From Turritopsis dohrnii (taxonomy: Eukaryota > Cnidaria > Hydrozoa > Anthoathecata > Oceaniidae), in the NCBI GenBank assembly GCA_027922465.2, contig BQMF02000113.1:868001-932000 (forward strand): a stretch of DNA of 64,000 bases, read 5' to 3'. Shown here one piece after another: positions 22,430 through 34,569 of the stretch. The notes under the pieces were generated by a model that had not been told where the DNA came from, made no database searches, and worked only from the letters and a program-made list of their open reading frames with translations. Both the position numbers and the translations under genes were made by a program. How positions within the stretch are numbered: the first letter of the stretch is position 1; each line of letters opens with the position of its first letter.

Positions 22430-23680
22430 TGTTTGAAGGTATGCCAAGATTCAATAGATTTGCTAACTAAAGTAGATTTTATAAGCATGGGTGTTGGTCT
22501 GGCTGATGCTTGCTTCTTTGTTGAGAAATTTAGAGCAAAAGACAGATGTGATGAATTAGCTTCACTTGTTGCAGCTGTGAAAAACACATAAAGGGATGGG
22601 AAGGAAAGACAAAAGAAGTAGAAATTAAAAGTCAACTACAATTAAAAGTCGATTACAATTAGCATCATTGGTGCCGCATCGGATCCAAGTTTGTACAAGT
22701 CAAGCTTCCAAGTGGTGGGGTTAAAAGAACTTATGAATGGGATAGAGATGTTAGTTTAGACCACATTTTGAAACACATGAAAGAAACATACTTCCCAAAA
22801 GGAAAGGGACTGAAAGGTGTGCGTTATACTATTGTCTTGATTATCAATTTCTAATCTTGCATATTTCAAATGAAATTGGTATTTATTAAAAAGATATTAA
22901 AAGAAATTTAACACACACACGCAATCTTTCTTCTATGAAGGTTAGAGATAATCTTTTTCGTGACTTTCTTTCTGCTACTTCTCCTGACATAAAATCTTTT
23001 CTTCAATCAAGATACAAATTTTGGTCACTTTTGAATCCAGTCTATTTGCCAGTCAGCAGGAAGCTAAATTAATTCCAATATCTGAAATTGAAAAAATGAA
23101 AGACATAGATATTGTTTCTGTTGAAGTTGATATTGAAGTGTAGAAGTAAGTGACAGTCCCTGTCTTACTGCCATACAAAACCAAGCGGTTAAATAAAAGA
23201 AAGTGAAAATAAATAATCGTGGAATGGTAAAATTGCCACTGTGGGGAGAAAAGATTGCAAAGGTTCTAGAAATGGGTTGTTACAAAATCAATAATGCTGT
23301 GGTTTGATAAAGTTTTTCTGGAAATATATTTCTTATAAAAAATATGTCATCTAAAATAACAACTACAACAATATCTATTTACAGATCTATCGATCTAGTT
23401 CTATTCTAGGTGAACATAACATAAAGTCATACTTACTTCCGGCTGAGAACGTAGATGCAATAACAATGCTATGATTTTGCTCTACTTGCAACAAGAATCG
23501 TGAAAATGTAGCTGATAATGAAATGATATTTACTTGCTCTGTTTGTAAATCAACCAAAATGACTAGACAATAGAATTAATTTAGCTTTGTGCTGACTGGC
23601 AAATGGACTGGGTTCAAAAGTGACCTCTGTGTTTTCAAATTTACAATTTTCGGATTCTATGTTCTAAATCAACACCAGTT
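22430..23680 (+). pseudogene. Degenerate fragments, part resembling an RPA-like protein
   Basis: Scattered plus-strand pieces look coding: SKFVQVKLPSGGVKRTYEWD (about 22690-22750), NNRGMVKLPLWGEKIAKVLE (about 23215-23270), and a cysteine segment FCSTCNKNRENV ... FTCSVCK (about 23475-23555). A beta-rich stretch with LWG followed by a four-cysteine ribbon resembles the OB-fold plus zinc ribbon of replication protein A large-subunit relatives. Stops break every frame. This is a weak assignment, and the pieces may come from more than one element. Confidence 0.3.
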
Positions 23681-25079
23681 TCCTCACTGATGAACATTGA
23701 ATTGCTTATTTATGGGTCACAGCTTCTCCAAACAGCCTTCTATATGGTGAAAAACAAACAACACGGTAATACCTGTCATCTTCTTGCAAGATCCCATCAA
23801 AGTATTCGACATTTGATCTCTTTGCATGTTTCATTGGGTATACTTAAGAAACAAACCCAGAAATTGTCTCTAAAGAAGAACAATACCATTTTAACAAAAA
23901 AGCGTCAAGATTCAGAGGTTTGTGTATATATATCATATGTGGAAAATTGTAGAAGAAGAAAAGAAGAGGAACTTCTGACATTTTCATCCACAAACAAGTA
24001 TAACATATTCAGATGGTACTGTGTACCAGGTGAAGTTTTAGATTCTTACATTTTCATCATGTATAAACCAGATGTCATGAATCATAGTTAAATTCTGATC
24101 CAGGTTTCTTTTCATCTTTTTCAGTCATTTTAAAGACATGCTATTGACGACCACCCTTCTACGTAGCTCATGAGAAAAAGGTTATTCCAATTAAAACGTT
24201 CTAATATGAAGGACCGTGTGCCGAACAAGGAACAATGATGATTAGTCTGTTTAATTAAAGAGCCTAGGGACGAATGAAATGCAATAGAATGCACAGTGGT
24301 TTAACTTTAAACTTGATTACTACTCTCAAATTTATGATCAATTAAAATTCTAATGGTAAATCGAGTGAATGTAAACACATCTTTCAATTAAAGAACCTTC
24401 CGATTGAAAAAAGGATTGTTTATCTGAAATACTGATTCTTCATTGCCTTATTTATACAATTTACTGTGAACTCAGAACTTAAATCAATTGTGCATCTTAC
24501 TTTTATTTTAGAGAGGCAAAAAATTGCATATTGAATCTACTTAAAGCAACAGCACAAATTGTAATTTGCCATTTTTAGGTGAAGTGTGATGATAGAAGGT
24601 CTGATAAAATTGTTGAATTGTTGAAGGTGTTTTGAAAATGAAATTTTCAGTGATGCATATTACGATTTGAGCTATAGAAGGAATAGACCATGATCTGTGT
24701 GTTCTTATTTTTTTAGTTCGTGGTTCACCTCTGCGAACTGAAATGTTATTTGAATATTGGCGTTTTGTAAGGTTCTGAACGATAATCTAAAAAGTTCCCA
24801 ACTTTTTCCCCAGCAGGTTTGGAGAAAAATAACATTTAAAATTGCTGAATTACACAATAAATACCTCATCGATTTAATTTCGGGTAATTTTCAATAAGTC
24901 AAAAGTTAATTTACCGAATGAAATATTTCAAAATGAAATAACGGCAATTCTCATTCCGGAAAATATATAAAGCGATTTAATAAACAAACATTAGTAAGAA
25001 TAGCGGCTTCAGTAGACAACACGAGTAAATGTATAATACATTTTGAAAAAATAAAAGATGATTTAAGTTTTTTACAGAG
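23681..25079. other. No recognisable gene
   Basis: One open frame (23690-24091, 133 codons, plus) is of normal composition but has no motif I recognise. The rest is AT-rich, with no assignable feature. Confidence 0.4.
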
Positions 25080-26230
25080 GTTACATACTCAAAAATGTTG
25101 AAGTGAAGAAATGAATGAATAAGAATAAATGATGAAGACTGTGAAGCAACAATGGTGGCTAAGAAAGTAAGAAAATATCCAGAGAAATTGGAAGAGATTG
25201 AACAACAATAAACAAACTGCAAGTTAATGTTTCATGTGAAGTGCTACAGATATTTTACTGATATGTCTAAAATTACACGAGCAAAAAATAAAAAGACCAA
25301 ACAAAAAAAGTTGCAAGGGAAAAGGAAATCAATCAGACTATCTGAATCTTCAATAACATCTACAAAATAGAAAACAGAAAACAACAGCAACATGCAAGCT
25401 CTACCATCAACATTGATAATGAACGCTTCAACTTCCAATGCTGTGTTATCCAAGAGATGTTTGATATGCAAGAAAAGTGGCTCAATCTATGTAAAGAATC
25501 CATTTGACAGACAGACAAAAACGCAATGTTTGAGTATGGTGGAAACAGTTGATGGCGGAAGACTCAGAGAAGCTGCTGAGCTGAAAAACCACTTTGATAT
25601 CTTAAAAGAAATTAAAGATAAAGACATGGTAGCGATTGAAGTTTGAGTCCACAGGAAATGCGTCACTGAATATATAAAATGTTTGAAACAACGGCAGTCT
25701 TCTTCTAAATCTCATCCAGTATGACGTCTCATTTAAAAAACTTTGCGGTGATATTGTTGATTCTAAAATCATAGCAGAAGGGAAGCTCTTTAGCTTACAG
25801 AACTTGCTTAAAAATTGTTTGGAAAATTGAAAACTCTGACATCTCTAACTACGGTTATAAATTAGGCTCAAGTCAAAATATCCAGACTTAGTCTTCTACC
25901 AGCCACCTGATCAGAGAAAAAGTGAACCAGTGTTTTCAAGTAACCCTGGTGGAAGTGCAGTATACACAAAGTATGTAGAATGTTTTTTGATGATTCACAA
26001 ATTTCAACATCAAAGGCTTCAGATAATGATACAGAGTGCGAACAAGAAGATTCAAACACTGCTTTGCGATTTGATAACAAAGCTACCAAACAATTGACTG
26101 GATCATTAAAGCTAATCACCATTCTCAATCACTTTGGATACTGTTGTTAAGCAATACACGATTCCGCTATCTGAAAAAAATCTTGCACGCGCAAGCAATT
26201 TTGGATCCACCAGAACTTGAGTAGGTAAAC
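25080..26230 (+). pseudogene. Degenerate N-terminal half of the CXC repeat-family protein
   Basis: Plus-strand pieces give FHVKCYRYFTDMSKI (about 25230), then SKRCLICKKSGSIYV (25455-25500), LREAAELKNHFDILKEIKDK (25560-25625) and HRKCVTEYIKC. KYPDLVFYQPPDQRKSEPVF (about 25870-25935) and NLARASNFGSTRT (about 26180) follow. The C-x2-C block, the REAAEL helix and the H-x-K-C motif are, from memory of the family, the N-terminal half of the same proteins whose C-terminal half lies at 5067-6440. Stops occur near 25646 and 25706. The two halves here are 20 kb apart and in the same orientation. Confidence 0.5.
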
Positions 26231-26327
26231 AAACCGTTTTGATCGTCTTGAGAAGCCGAAGTAATACTTAACTTTAAGAAACTTACGAAACTTCTGAATA
26301 TAATATATGTATGTAGATATATAAAGA

Positions 26328-28770
26328 ATGTCAACGCACTGTGCAGTAACAAATTGTAATAATGGATAGTACAAGTTGATAAAATGGAGGGATGCTACGT
26401 GTGATGAACATCGAGTGAAACATTCAAGTTGCCTATGTGAAGAGCCATCAAAGTATGTTTTGTTCTTTTTTATGATTATTATATTTTTTATTGGCCTGAT
26501 CAACTTATGCCACTATATTTTTTTGTTTTTTCACTGTTTAGGTTACATACATTTGAGAAATACAGGTGAGAAACCCTAATGATAGAAAAATTTGGAAAAA
26601 CTTGATAAAAGGACAGGATAAAAAGAATCCAAAAAAACTGTGGAGTCCTGGACATAAATCAAGAATGTGTTCCAACCACTTTGAGGAAGGATTCAATTAT
26701 TCATGCCTTAATTTGGGATATTCTGATGCTGAGAAGAAACTGCTGCAAAGAGTTTTTCCCCAGAGGTTTAGTGATAGTAAACGAAGAACATTAAGTTATG
26801 GTGAAGATAAGCCACACAAACATGAACATGAATCTGATCAAGAAGCCAGACTTGAAACAGGACATGAACTTGCTCCTGATTTCGCTATATGTTCTGAAAG
26901 TATTGATGATGTCTATAGATTAATAGCCGATTCTCCGTTTGTTTGTAAGTTACGCGAAATGGTAGATTGAGTTGTGAGTGAAATTATTTCTTTATTTGTG
27001 TGCGACATGACTTCGAAGCAAATACATTGCAACCCCAATCGAACATGACTTTTTTTTGCTGGTGAACCAATAGAGATAACGTTTTGTTTTTATTATTATT
27101 GTTAGTTTTATTTTCCAAGGACCACCATTGACTTGGCTTTGAAAACAATAAATCAACTAAAGACAAAGAAACTAACTGATTAAACATTTTGGACAAAAAG
27201 CAGCAGAACATGGCAGCATGTGCGGTTTGCCAGTGTATCTTAATGCTTGCCTGATTGTCTGAGACAGGTTAACTTTTTTTCGAGCAATCAAAATGTTTAA
27301 AAACCGATAGGTAAAAAAATAGTATCATGAAACAAAACATTTTTTTGCTTTTCTTTGAATTTAATTTCTTTTTTTAATTGTTAAACGCTTCTGATCGAAT
27401 GTTTTTTATTCTCTTTATTCATTTAGTACGTGCCTTTTTTCTCTCCTCCGGCGTGACCTTTTTAAGAAGAGAAATGATTTCCCCCTTACATTTGATAGCA
27501 TCCATGTTAGAGTGCGTAACTTTTTTAAAACAAAAGCTAATAAAAAGTTGAAGTTTTCTCTCTCTACGTTTTGAGTGTATTGTTACACTGATAAAAGATT
27601 GGTTTTACCAGAAGTTGTGACTTCGAATCTGCTTCTGATTAAACACAAGTTGTACAAGCTGTTTATAAGGAAATTCGACGTTTATTGGTACAGTGAAGGT
27701 GGACATGGGCGGCGAGCGACGGCGCCTTGGCGGCTAGTTAAATATAAATTAGCTTGTCTCCAACAACAGAATGAAGAAGTACTAAAAAATAATGAAATCA
27801 TAAGAAGAAACTATGATGATTTACATAAAAAATTTGTATTGGCTTGTAAAGAAAAGTGTCATTTTGCTAACAAGCTGAAAATTAGAACATTTCAATTCCA
27901 CAGACTTAAGACTCACATTGTAAGTAATTGCAAGTGTTTGAAGCCATTATGGGAAAGGTTACTGCAGTCAGATAAAGATGCTTTATTTTATATTGGTTTC
28001 CCAAATATTGATGTTTTTAATGCATTACACAAAATTTCTGTTCCTCACATGAAAAGAAAGTTTAGGGGAAAAATTAACACAGTCTCAGAAATTGTTAGGA
28101 AATTTAAAAAGTGGCCAAAGAAAATTGGTAGAAAAACAAAATTTTCCAGCAAGTCTGAATTGTTACTGACTTTAATGAAACTGAAGCTTGGTCTAATGGA
28201 AAAAGATCTGGCATATCGATCTGGGGTATCACTATCTGTGTTATCATCAACATTTATACTAGGTTGAAAGCTTTAGCAAATGTTTTAAGATGTATGGTTT
28301 TTGTGCCAGATCAGGGTATGTTGAATTTCACCCACCCAGACCACATTAAAACCACATGAAAGAGCTACATCAAATCATTGATTGTTTTGAGGTGTTTATT
28401 GAAACACCAAAAAATCCTGATCTGCAGAAAATCACATGGTCAGAGTATAAACATCACAGTACCGTGAAATTTAAGGTGTCGTGTACTGCCAATTCTTCTG
28501 TGGCATTTCTATCGTTAGCATATCTTGTTAGCATATCAGACAAGAAGATTTTCAACCTTTTCCAAATCCAGAGATTTGGTCTCAAGTTTTGCCCGCCAAG
28601 CAAAGAACTTTTGATGTTAAAATGCAACATATCCAAAATTTAATTGTCAGATCCACTTGTTACGTCTTGCAATCCATGGATGAACTTCTTAACATCAGAA
28701 AGGATAAAATTCCTCAATTAACAATTACAAAGACACCATCAATACTGCAGTAAGGAAAACATGGATTCCT
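26328..28770 (+). pseudogene. THAP-like / DDE_4-type transposase, degenerate
   Basis: It starts with MSTHCAVTNCNNG (26328), a THAP-like C-x4-C finger, and soon hits a stop. After an intron-like gap come NDRKIWKNLIKGQDKKN, SRMCSNHFEEGF and an acidic linker ending in VCKLREMVD (26966). At 27740-28260 a coiled-coil stretch is followed by GRKTKFSSKSELLLTLMKLK and LAYRSGVSLSVLSS, a helix-turn-helix of the kind found before DDE_4 nucleases. From 28325 to about 28530, HPDHIKTT, IIDCFEVFIETPKN and TWSEYKHHSTVKF are typical of the DDE core. The order THAP, HTH, DDE fits IS5-like (Harbinger-related ISL2EU) transposases. Stops, frame changes and a repeat piece at 27703-27735 disable it. Confidence 0.7.
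27008..27085 (+). repeat. Fragment of the Helitron-derivative internal module
   Basis: CAACCCCAATCGAACATGAC, followed by GGTGAACCAATAGAGATAACG, matches the internal module of derivatives A and B (for example CATCCCCAATCGAATGCGA with ACCCAATAGGG at 10196-10250). It is a diverged piece without ends. Confidence 0.6.
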
Positions 28771-29412
28771 TAGCTCTTCTTACTCATGCACATACTTCAA
28801 ACGAGGAATTAAGAAGAAAATGTGATTTTTAGAATGATTCTTAACTTTAAAAAGTTCAAAAAATATATGGAATCAATTAACAATGTTATTAATGCCATTG
28901 AACAAGATTGTCAATCTTTCAACCATAAATATGCTTTTTGCTCCTATATTCCTATATTTCAGGAACACCGCAAGTATTTAAAATTGACATAGGTATGGAA
29001 ATATTTGGCTGGTGTGCTTTGAAATCTCGCTTACCTAACTCTTGGAAGAAGCAAGAACTTACCAAGTATGAAAGTTGACAGCTGTTCTTTCGAGCCTTCT
29101 TCCGGTAGGCGTTGGTAAGTGTTTGATTCAGTGAGCCGAGTGATGAGTCACACAGTGGAGATTTTCAAAGCTTATCATTGGACAAAGAGGCATACATATT
29201 GATGGGATAAAAGGTAATTATTCGAATCATGAGATGGGGACCTAGCATCTGGCCTTAGTCAAAATAAGATGGTGATACAAGTGCTAGCTATTAATTCTGG
29301 AAATCATGTGTATGTTGTTCTCACTAAAAAAGATCTTCACAAAATGAGAAAGTGCCCAAAAATAAGATGTTAGGCAATTTTTATATGGTCTTCCAAGCAT
29401 TTGTTTGTTTAT
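28771..29412. other. No firm gene; short coding-like fragments
   Basis: Around 28990-29330 short plus-strand pieces such as FGWCALKSRLPNSWKKQEL and NHVYVVLTKKDLHKM look protein-like but are separated by stops, and I do not recognise the family. Confidence 0.35.
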
Positions 29413-29670
29413 GGTGCCGTAGTATAGTGATTATCACTCCCGTAATTGATGCACAGGTAAATGTATCACAGCGCCGGTCGATCCATGCCATGAGGGAAAT
29501 TTGGTAAGTGCTATGGCGGGTGTTCTAGGAGGTCAGGAAGAGCAGCACTCCTTAGAGTATCATATACTTAGGAGCCTCCAACCTAAGCCTTGGCCTCTCC
29601 TGGAAAGCAGATTCAATAGCAACTAAGTGCGCCAAGCCACGTAAAACAATACCAAATAAAATAAACACAC
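29413..29670 (+). mobile_element. tRNA-derived SINE candidate
   Basis: GGTGCCGTAGTATAGTGATTA (29413-29433) resembles the 5' half of an Asp/Glu/Gly-type tRNA and contains an A-box-like TAGTATAGTGATTA. GGTCGATCC at 29476-29484, about 45 nt downstream, resembles a B box with two bases lost. A non-tRNA body follows, and the copy ends with AAATAAAATAAA (about 29653). This is the layout of a pol III SINE. It does not fold as an intact tRNA. Confidence 0.55.
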
Positions 29671-30484
29671 AGACATAGAGTTATCAGGTAAAAGAATTTA
29701 TAACTGACCCAGCTTCTTGCATTCATGAACTGTGTAAATGTATGGAAACATGATTTTAACAGTGCTTGCAGGACCCTTAATACATATTCACCATTAGTAC
29801 ATGTCATAAGAATCAAGTAGAAGGATTTTCAATCTGGCTGTTTCTACTAGTTCTGCTGCCATTAGCAATAGGTTCATACATCGAAAACCTAAACGATTTT
29901 TACAAAAACTCCAACCAAAAAGTCTTTCATCAAAAAAAGCTTATCTCAACCTTACATATTGATTCCATCCAGCAACTTGGCAATGAAACCTCTTTTGTGT
30001 TTTGTTCTGAAACAAAGTACATTAAATGTACTATAATTTTATACCATATACATTGGACTTGCTTGATTTTCAGGAATACTAGATGTGTATTTCGGTCAAA
30101 GTGATTTCTCTGATGCTCAGGTAGAATAAGTTTTATCTTAGCTGAAGCAAAAAATCAATGTATAAAATTTAAAAGCAAGATTAAATTTGGTAAATGAGTT
30201 CCTAATTCTGCCATATGAAGATTCCCTTTAAGACATAACTATTGAATTCAGCTTTCTCTTAAACAAATGAAACCATCAAAAAGGAAAGAACACTCTGAAT
30301 TCTTATCAAAACATTGACGAAGTGGAGTGATAGAGATTTTTATGACATCATTTTATAATGCCGAGCCATCCAAAACCATTCGTTCAGAGCCATAATGAGA
30401 CTGTTTATAGATGGTGGTTAACCACTGCCAAAAGAGAGAATGACTAATATTTGATCAATATTAGGTAAAAACACCAGAAGAGTT
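29671..30484. other. No recognisable gene
   Basis: AT-rich sequence without assignable frames. Confidence 0.45.
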
Positions 30485-30735
30485 GGGGACTTAAATAGGC
30501 TATTTTCTTACCTTCACCAAGTCATGGCTTATAGTTACAGAAAAAGAATGTATTTTTGAAGAATCTGAACTGAATATCACAACTGAGGGAAGAAAAGATT
30601 TCAGAGCTCTGATTGGTTCTTCAAGATACAAAGACAAATATACCAATACTCTTGTTGACAAGTGGATTAAAGAAGTTGTTCTACTGGCCTATAATGCCAA
30701 AAAATATGCACAAGCATCTACCGACAAGCTCGAAC
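30485..30735 (+). pseudogene. RT-associated fragment of the family seen at 12.6 kb
   Basis: Two adjacent frames give IGYFLTFTKSWLIVTEKECIF, NITTEGRKDFRALIGS, then RYKDKYTNTLVDKWIKEVVL. From memory, I-T-EG-R-LGA-IG followed by V-KW--E is the region after the RT core in the same cnidarian/sponge retroelement proteins whose C-terminus is at 12590-13360. It is only a fragment. Confidence 0.45.
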
Positions 30736-30965
30736 ATATTTGAGAAATGTATTAATTCTCAAATTTCACGCTTTCTTGAATAAAAAGATATATTATCTGA
30801 AGCCCAGTTTGGTTTTCGAAAAAAACCCAAAATACAGAAGTGGCAGCGACACTGTTCCTTGATGATATTTATTTCAACATGGACGCAGGTAATATGACAG
30901 AGCAATATTTATAGATTTCAGTAAAGCGTTTGATACTGGTAGCCACGCTTAAATCATAGAAAATG
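30736..30965 (+). pseudogene. Non-LTR reverse transcriptase fragment
   Basis: INSQISRFLNKKDILSEAQF, then GFRKK, and after a frame change FIDFSKAFDT (about 30905-30935) are RT motifs of LINE/Jockey/CR1-type non-LTR elements (the GFR and DFSKAFD segments). Only about 75 codons are present and the frame is broken. Confidence 0.75.
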
Positions 30966-30988
30966 TTCTTATTATGGTATTCACTAGC

Positions 30989-31060
30989 TGCCAAGGTGGC
31001 GTCGCTCGCCGCCCATGTTCACAATGCGTTTTGGGCACCACCGAAGAGTTGACGAAAAAA
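30989..31060 (-). repeat. Helitron-derived repeat fragment with GC-rich core
   Basis: GCCAAGGTGGCGTCGCTCGC followed by CGCCCATGTTCACAATGCGTT matches 13551-13592 and 57527-57571, which lie near the 3' ends of Helitron derivatives C and D. It has no termini of its own. Confidence 0.65.
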
Positions 31061-31186
31061 AATGACATTAAATGTTTTTATTTTAATGTTATTATTACCT
31101 GACTAAAAGATAACGATAACACATTCTAAAGCCTGATTATATGAAACACGTATGATTATTATACTCCAGGGTAGAAACTTCTGGTT

Positions 31187-31320
31187 ATCCCTAGCCATAG
31201 TCACAAGAAAAAAACTAGTCTGGAATCAGGGCCGTTTTTGGGCCGTTTCTTATGAATAAGTCGGGTTCCGTGAAAAACTAGAACCCATGCTTTTTTATGG
31301 TGCAAAAAATCTTTAAATCA
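31187..31320 (+). repeat. Dispersed repeat, inverted relative to 41935-42065
   Basis: CCCTAGCCATAGTCACAAGAA, the GGGCCGTTT blocks and TATGGTGCAAAAAA occur in the same order, inverted, at 42056-41950. The repeat is not coding. Its family is not identified. Confidence 0.55.
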
Positions 31321-33776
31321 GGCTGGAAGCTTTAGATTTTTTGAATTATTTTTCACTTCCTCTGGTCTTCCAGGGGCAAGTTTCACCATTTTTGGCTGTT
31401 AAATAAACTCAAGGTATCCCTATATTTCGTCTTCCTCGAGGAGACGAAGAGTATAGCGAGAATTAGCAATCGAAATGGGTGGATGTTGTGACACAGAGAG
31501 ACAGGATGGTTCGTTGATAACCCTCGAGCAAATTAAGAAAATGAATATACACAATATGTTATGTGAATGTTATTTTGAAGAACAACAATTGGGAAGGGGA
31601 ATAGGTTCTATCATATGAAATTTTCTTTAATATTTTTATGCATATAGCCAGCTACAGCTAGAAGTATATGTATACAATATATTGTGTTTATAAAGTCTCT
31701 TGTTACAAAATATGCTATTTCAACAATTTTACGAAAAGCTTTCTGCAATATACTTTTATAGAATTTTATCATTTTCTATAATTTGATTTCCAAGTGTCAT
31801 TTATTACTTACAAAGTCTTTTGAATAAAATTGTTACAAAATGTTTTAAAAAATATCTAACAAAAATGTATTCCTTTTTACAAAGTATATATCTATGATAA
31901 GCCCATTTCTTCCTATTCTCCCATATGTAACTTTGATTTCAGGATATATCCCTACTTTAAACCTACCAGTCAAAAGTAATCAAGTTCCACAACAAGACAA
32001 TCTATAATTATCTTTTTTTCTGTAACATAAATTTTAACGACAATTCCTTTTTACCATTCAATTCCCTTATTCTAAGCATATACAGCCTGCAAAACTTAAT
32101 AATTTTATAATTTTTTATGCAACTCAATAATTCCAGTGACACAACTCATATTTATGGGCCATGAAAGAGCCTCTTAATTAGGAAAAAGAGTGCTGGTTTT
32201 AGCCATTTTAGACAATTAAAATTTTCTTGCACTTAATCAAATAGCCCCCTCAAATAAACTTCTGATCTGCAGTCCCTGTTATGCTGTTATGACAAAAAGA
32301 AATATGAAGCTGCTTCATTATCTCAGTCTACATAACCAGTTTCTTTTATTTATCATGTGCTGTGAATTTGCAACCCAAACACTCAAATCATCCAATACAA
32401 CAAAGTTCTTGTTTATGCTTCCAAAATTATTGCACAACCACATCAAGTTCTCATATTACTCAGTCATAAAAGTCAAGGTAGCACCAAAGTTTTTAGTTAG
32501 TGAGTCAAGTTCTTCGTGGTTGTGGTCTATTAGATGCATCAGGCACAGTTGCAATTTGTTTGTTGATGTTATGATATACGTAATATCATTGAATGTATCC
32601 ATAGGTCAAAGCCATTTTTATGTCTATTTTCTAACATGTTTATATCCAAGCAAATCTAAAAAAGGGATCAGAATCAGCATTCATTCAGTGATTGAATTCA
32701 TCAAATATTTGGTATCTATACAATATGTACTCTGGAGTCCTCAATAATAAGAGGGGTGCAGTAATAGGAGATTGGACCTTGCAATAGATATTAATAATAG
32801 GTAGGGAGGGGTAGAATAATTGACAACAATTTGCAGGAGTCAGCACACTTGCAAATTACTTTGGGCTCAGCGAGTGTAAGAAAGTGCATTTTCCTCCCTT
32901 CCCCATCTTCATCAGAAACTAATTGAAATACTTAAAGCAAATAAATACCTTAAATCCATAAATTATTCTGTTCACAAGGAACTTTATTGATAGCAAAGCT
33001 AGAATCCTAACTGCTATGTCTTTTGTAGGTGCAATTTCTTTATTTGTTTTGGAATGTTTTGGTTTTAAGACAAGCTAGTCATGATGGAGATAATTACGTA
33101 AAAAAAAACACTTTGGGAGTACTTCTGCCTAGAGAAACTTTTATCTCAGCCATTTTTATTATCTCTCAGTAATATGGCACGTAGGTTGAGATTTAGGTTT
33201 AATTCAACCACTAAAACAGACTTTTGAGGGGTGTAGGGGATGAGAACAATGAAAACACAGGGTCTTCCATGAAAGTGTGTCCAATTAATGCTTTTATGAT
33301 ATGTATATAGCTATAAAATAAGCAGTTTTCAGAGGCTGCTTCAGTGTTCTTGAATATCCAAGTTCAATGATTTCGTTTCAATATAAGTCCCCAACAATTT
33401 CGTTCTAGTTTTGTCAGATTTCATCTTGTGAGGCTGTTGTTTATTTTTCTTAAAAGAAAAAGTTCTTGTGGAAATGTACAGCATGAGCAAATTTCCAATT
33501 AAATTCATTGAAAGTTCTTTCTTCATAACATGGTCATCTCTGGTCCTTATTTTAGAAATAAGTCAAGGATGTAGGAATCTTTCACCAAGTGCTTTCCTTG
33601 TTGTCAACAGCAGTAAAAATATATTAGCACGTACATTCCAAAATCCATTTCAATCATGAACGTCAATCAGTTTGTGCTCCAGAAAACATGCAGCGATATC
33701 GTCAAAATTTCCAGCAAGAGAACTGATAATCAATGTCGATTATTAAGCTTTCTTGAAACGTATCTACTTATAATAA
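31321..33776. other. No recognisable gene
   Basis: This is AT-rich DNA. A palindrome around CCTCGAGG lies at about 31425-31450 (TTCGTCT...AGACGAA). The 152-codon frame at 32289-32747 has no motif I recognise and skewed AT-rich composition. Frames on both strands around 33341-33659 are also unassigned. The end of this stretch is the A host base before the Helitron. Confidence 0.4.
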
Positions 33777-34569
33777 TCTGCAATTGTGTGTAACACATTT
33801 AACTTAGAGAGTGATGGTTTTTTTTAAAATTAACAGCCAAAATCTTCTTAATCGTGGTTATATAGCGGCAGTTAGACCATTGCAGAAACCCTCAAAATGC
33901 CTATTTTTCATTTTTTGTTTTGACATGTGATCGCCCTTTCGCCGTTTTTATTGGTTGCCGAAATCGGAAAAACCAAAGCAACCAATTCGTTGAAAAAAGT
34001 AAACAAATTAAGTTTTTTATTCAGTGCGGTTACGCTCGAGAAATAAAGACAATAAGCATAGACAATTGCAATTGTCGTCTATAGATCAAATTATTAAACC
34101 AGTTATCAATCAGTTCACTCAGTTTATCAATCAAAGTTTACCAGTTTATAAAGTCAGTTGATCGAAAGCGAAAGAATTAAGTAACGAGGTATTGTGTTTA
34201 TTATTTTTAAAGATGGTGAACCCCACGAAAGCTTTTCCAACCTTTCCAACCTTACTTTCCAACCTATTTTAGTGTCTGTCTTCTAACAACATTTTTATTC
34301 AGGTTCATTTATTCCTTGCTGTGAAGTAGAAAGAAAGACAGAAAGTAGAAAGAAAGCAGAAAGACGGAAAGTAGAAAGAAAGGTTTGTCACTTAAAACTT
34401 AGATGTACAGTCTTTTTGAGAAACGTTTCAAAAGATTTTTTTTCGCTTTCTCCTAGGTTCTTTAGCTAGAAAGAAAGGTTTGTTTTCGCTTCCACCAGGT
34501 TTTTTTTATGCTGTTTCTTTGCTGGTGGTGGATATTTCTTTCTATTGTTGTTAGTGTTTCTCAACTGTA

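Noticed and set aside
29413..29485. tRNA gene
   Set aside because: The A box and B box are recognisable, but the B box lacks bases and no acceptor stem closes around the segment, so a SINE head is more likely.
32289..32747. 152-codon ORF as a gene
   Set aside because: AT-biased composition, no motif, no supporting context; chance frames of this size occur in such DNA.
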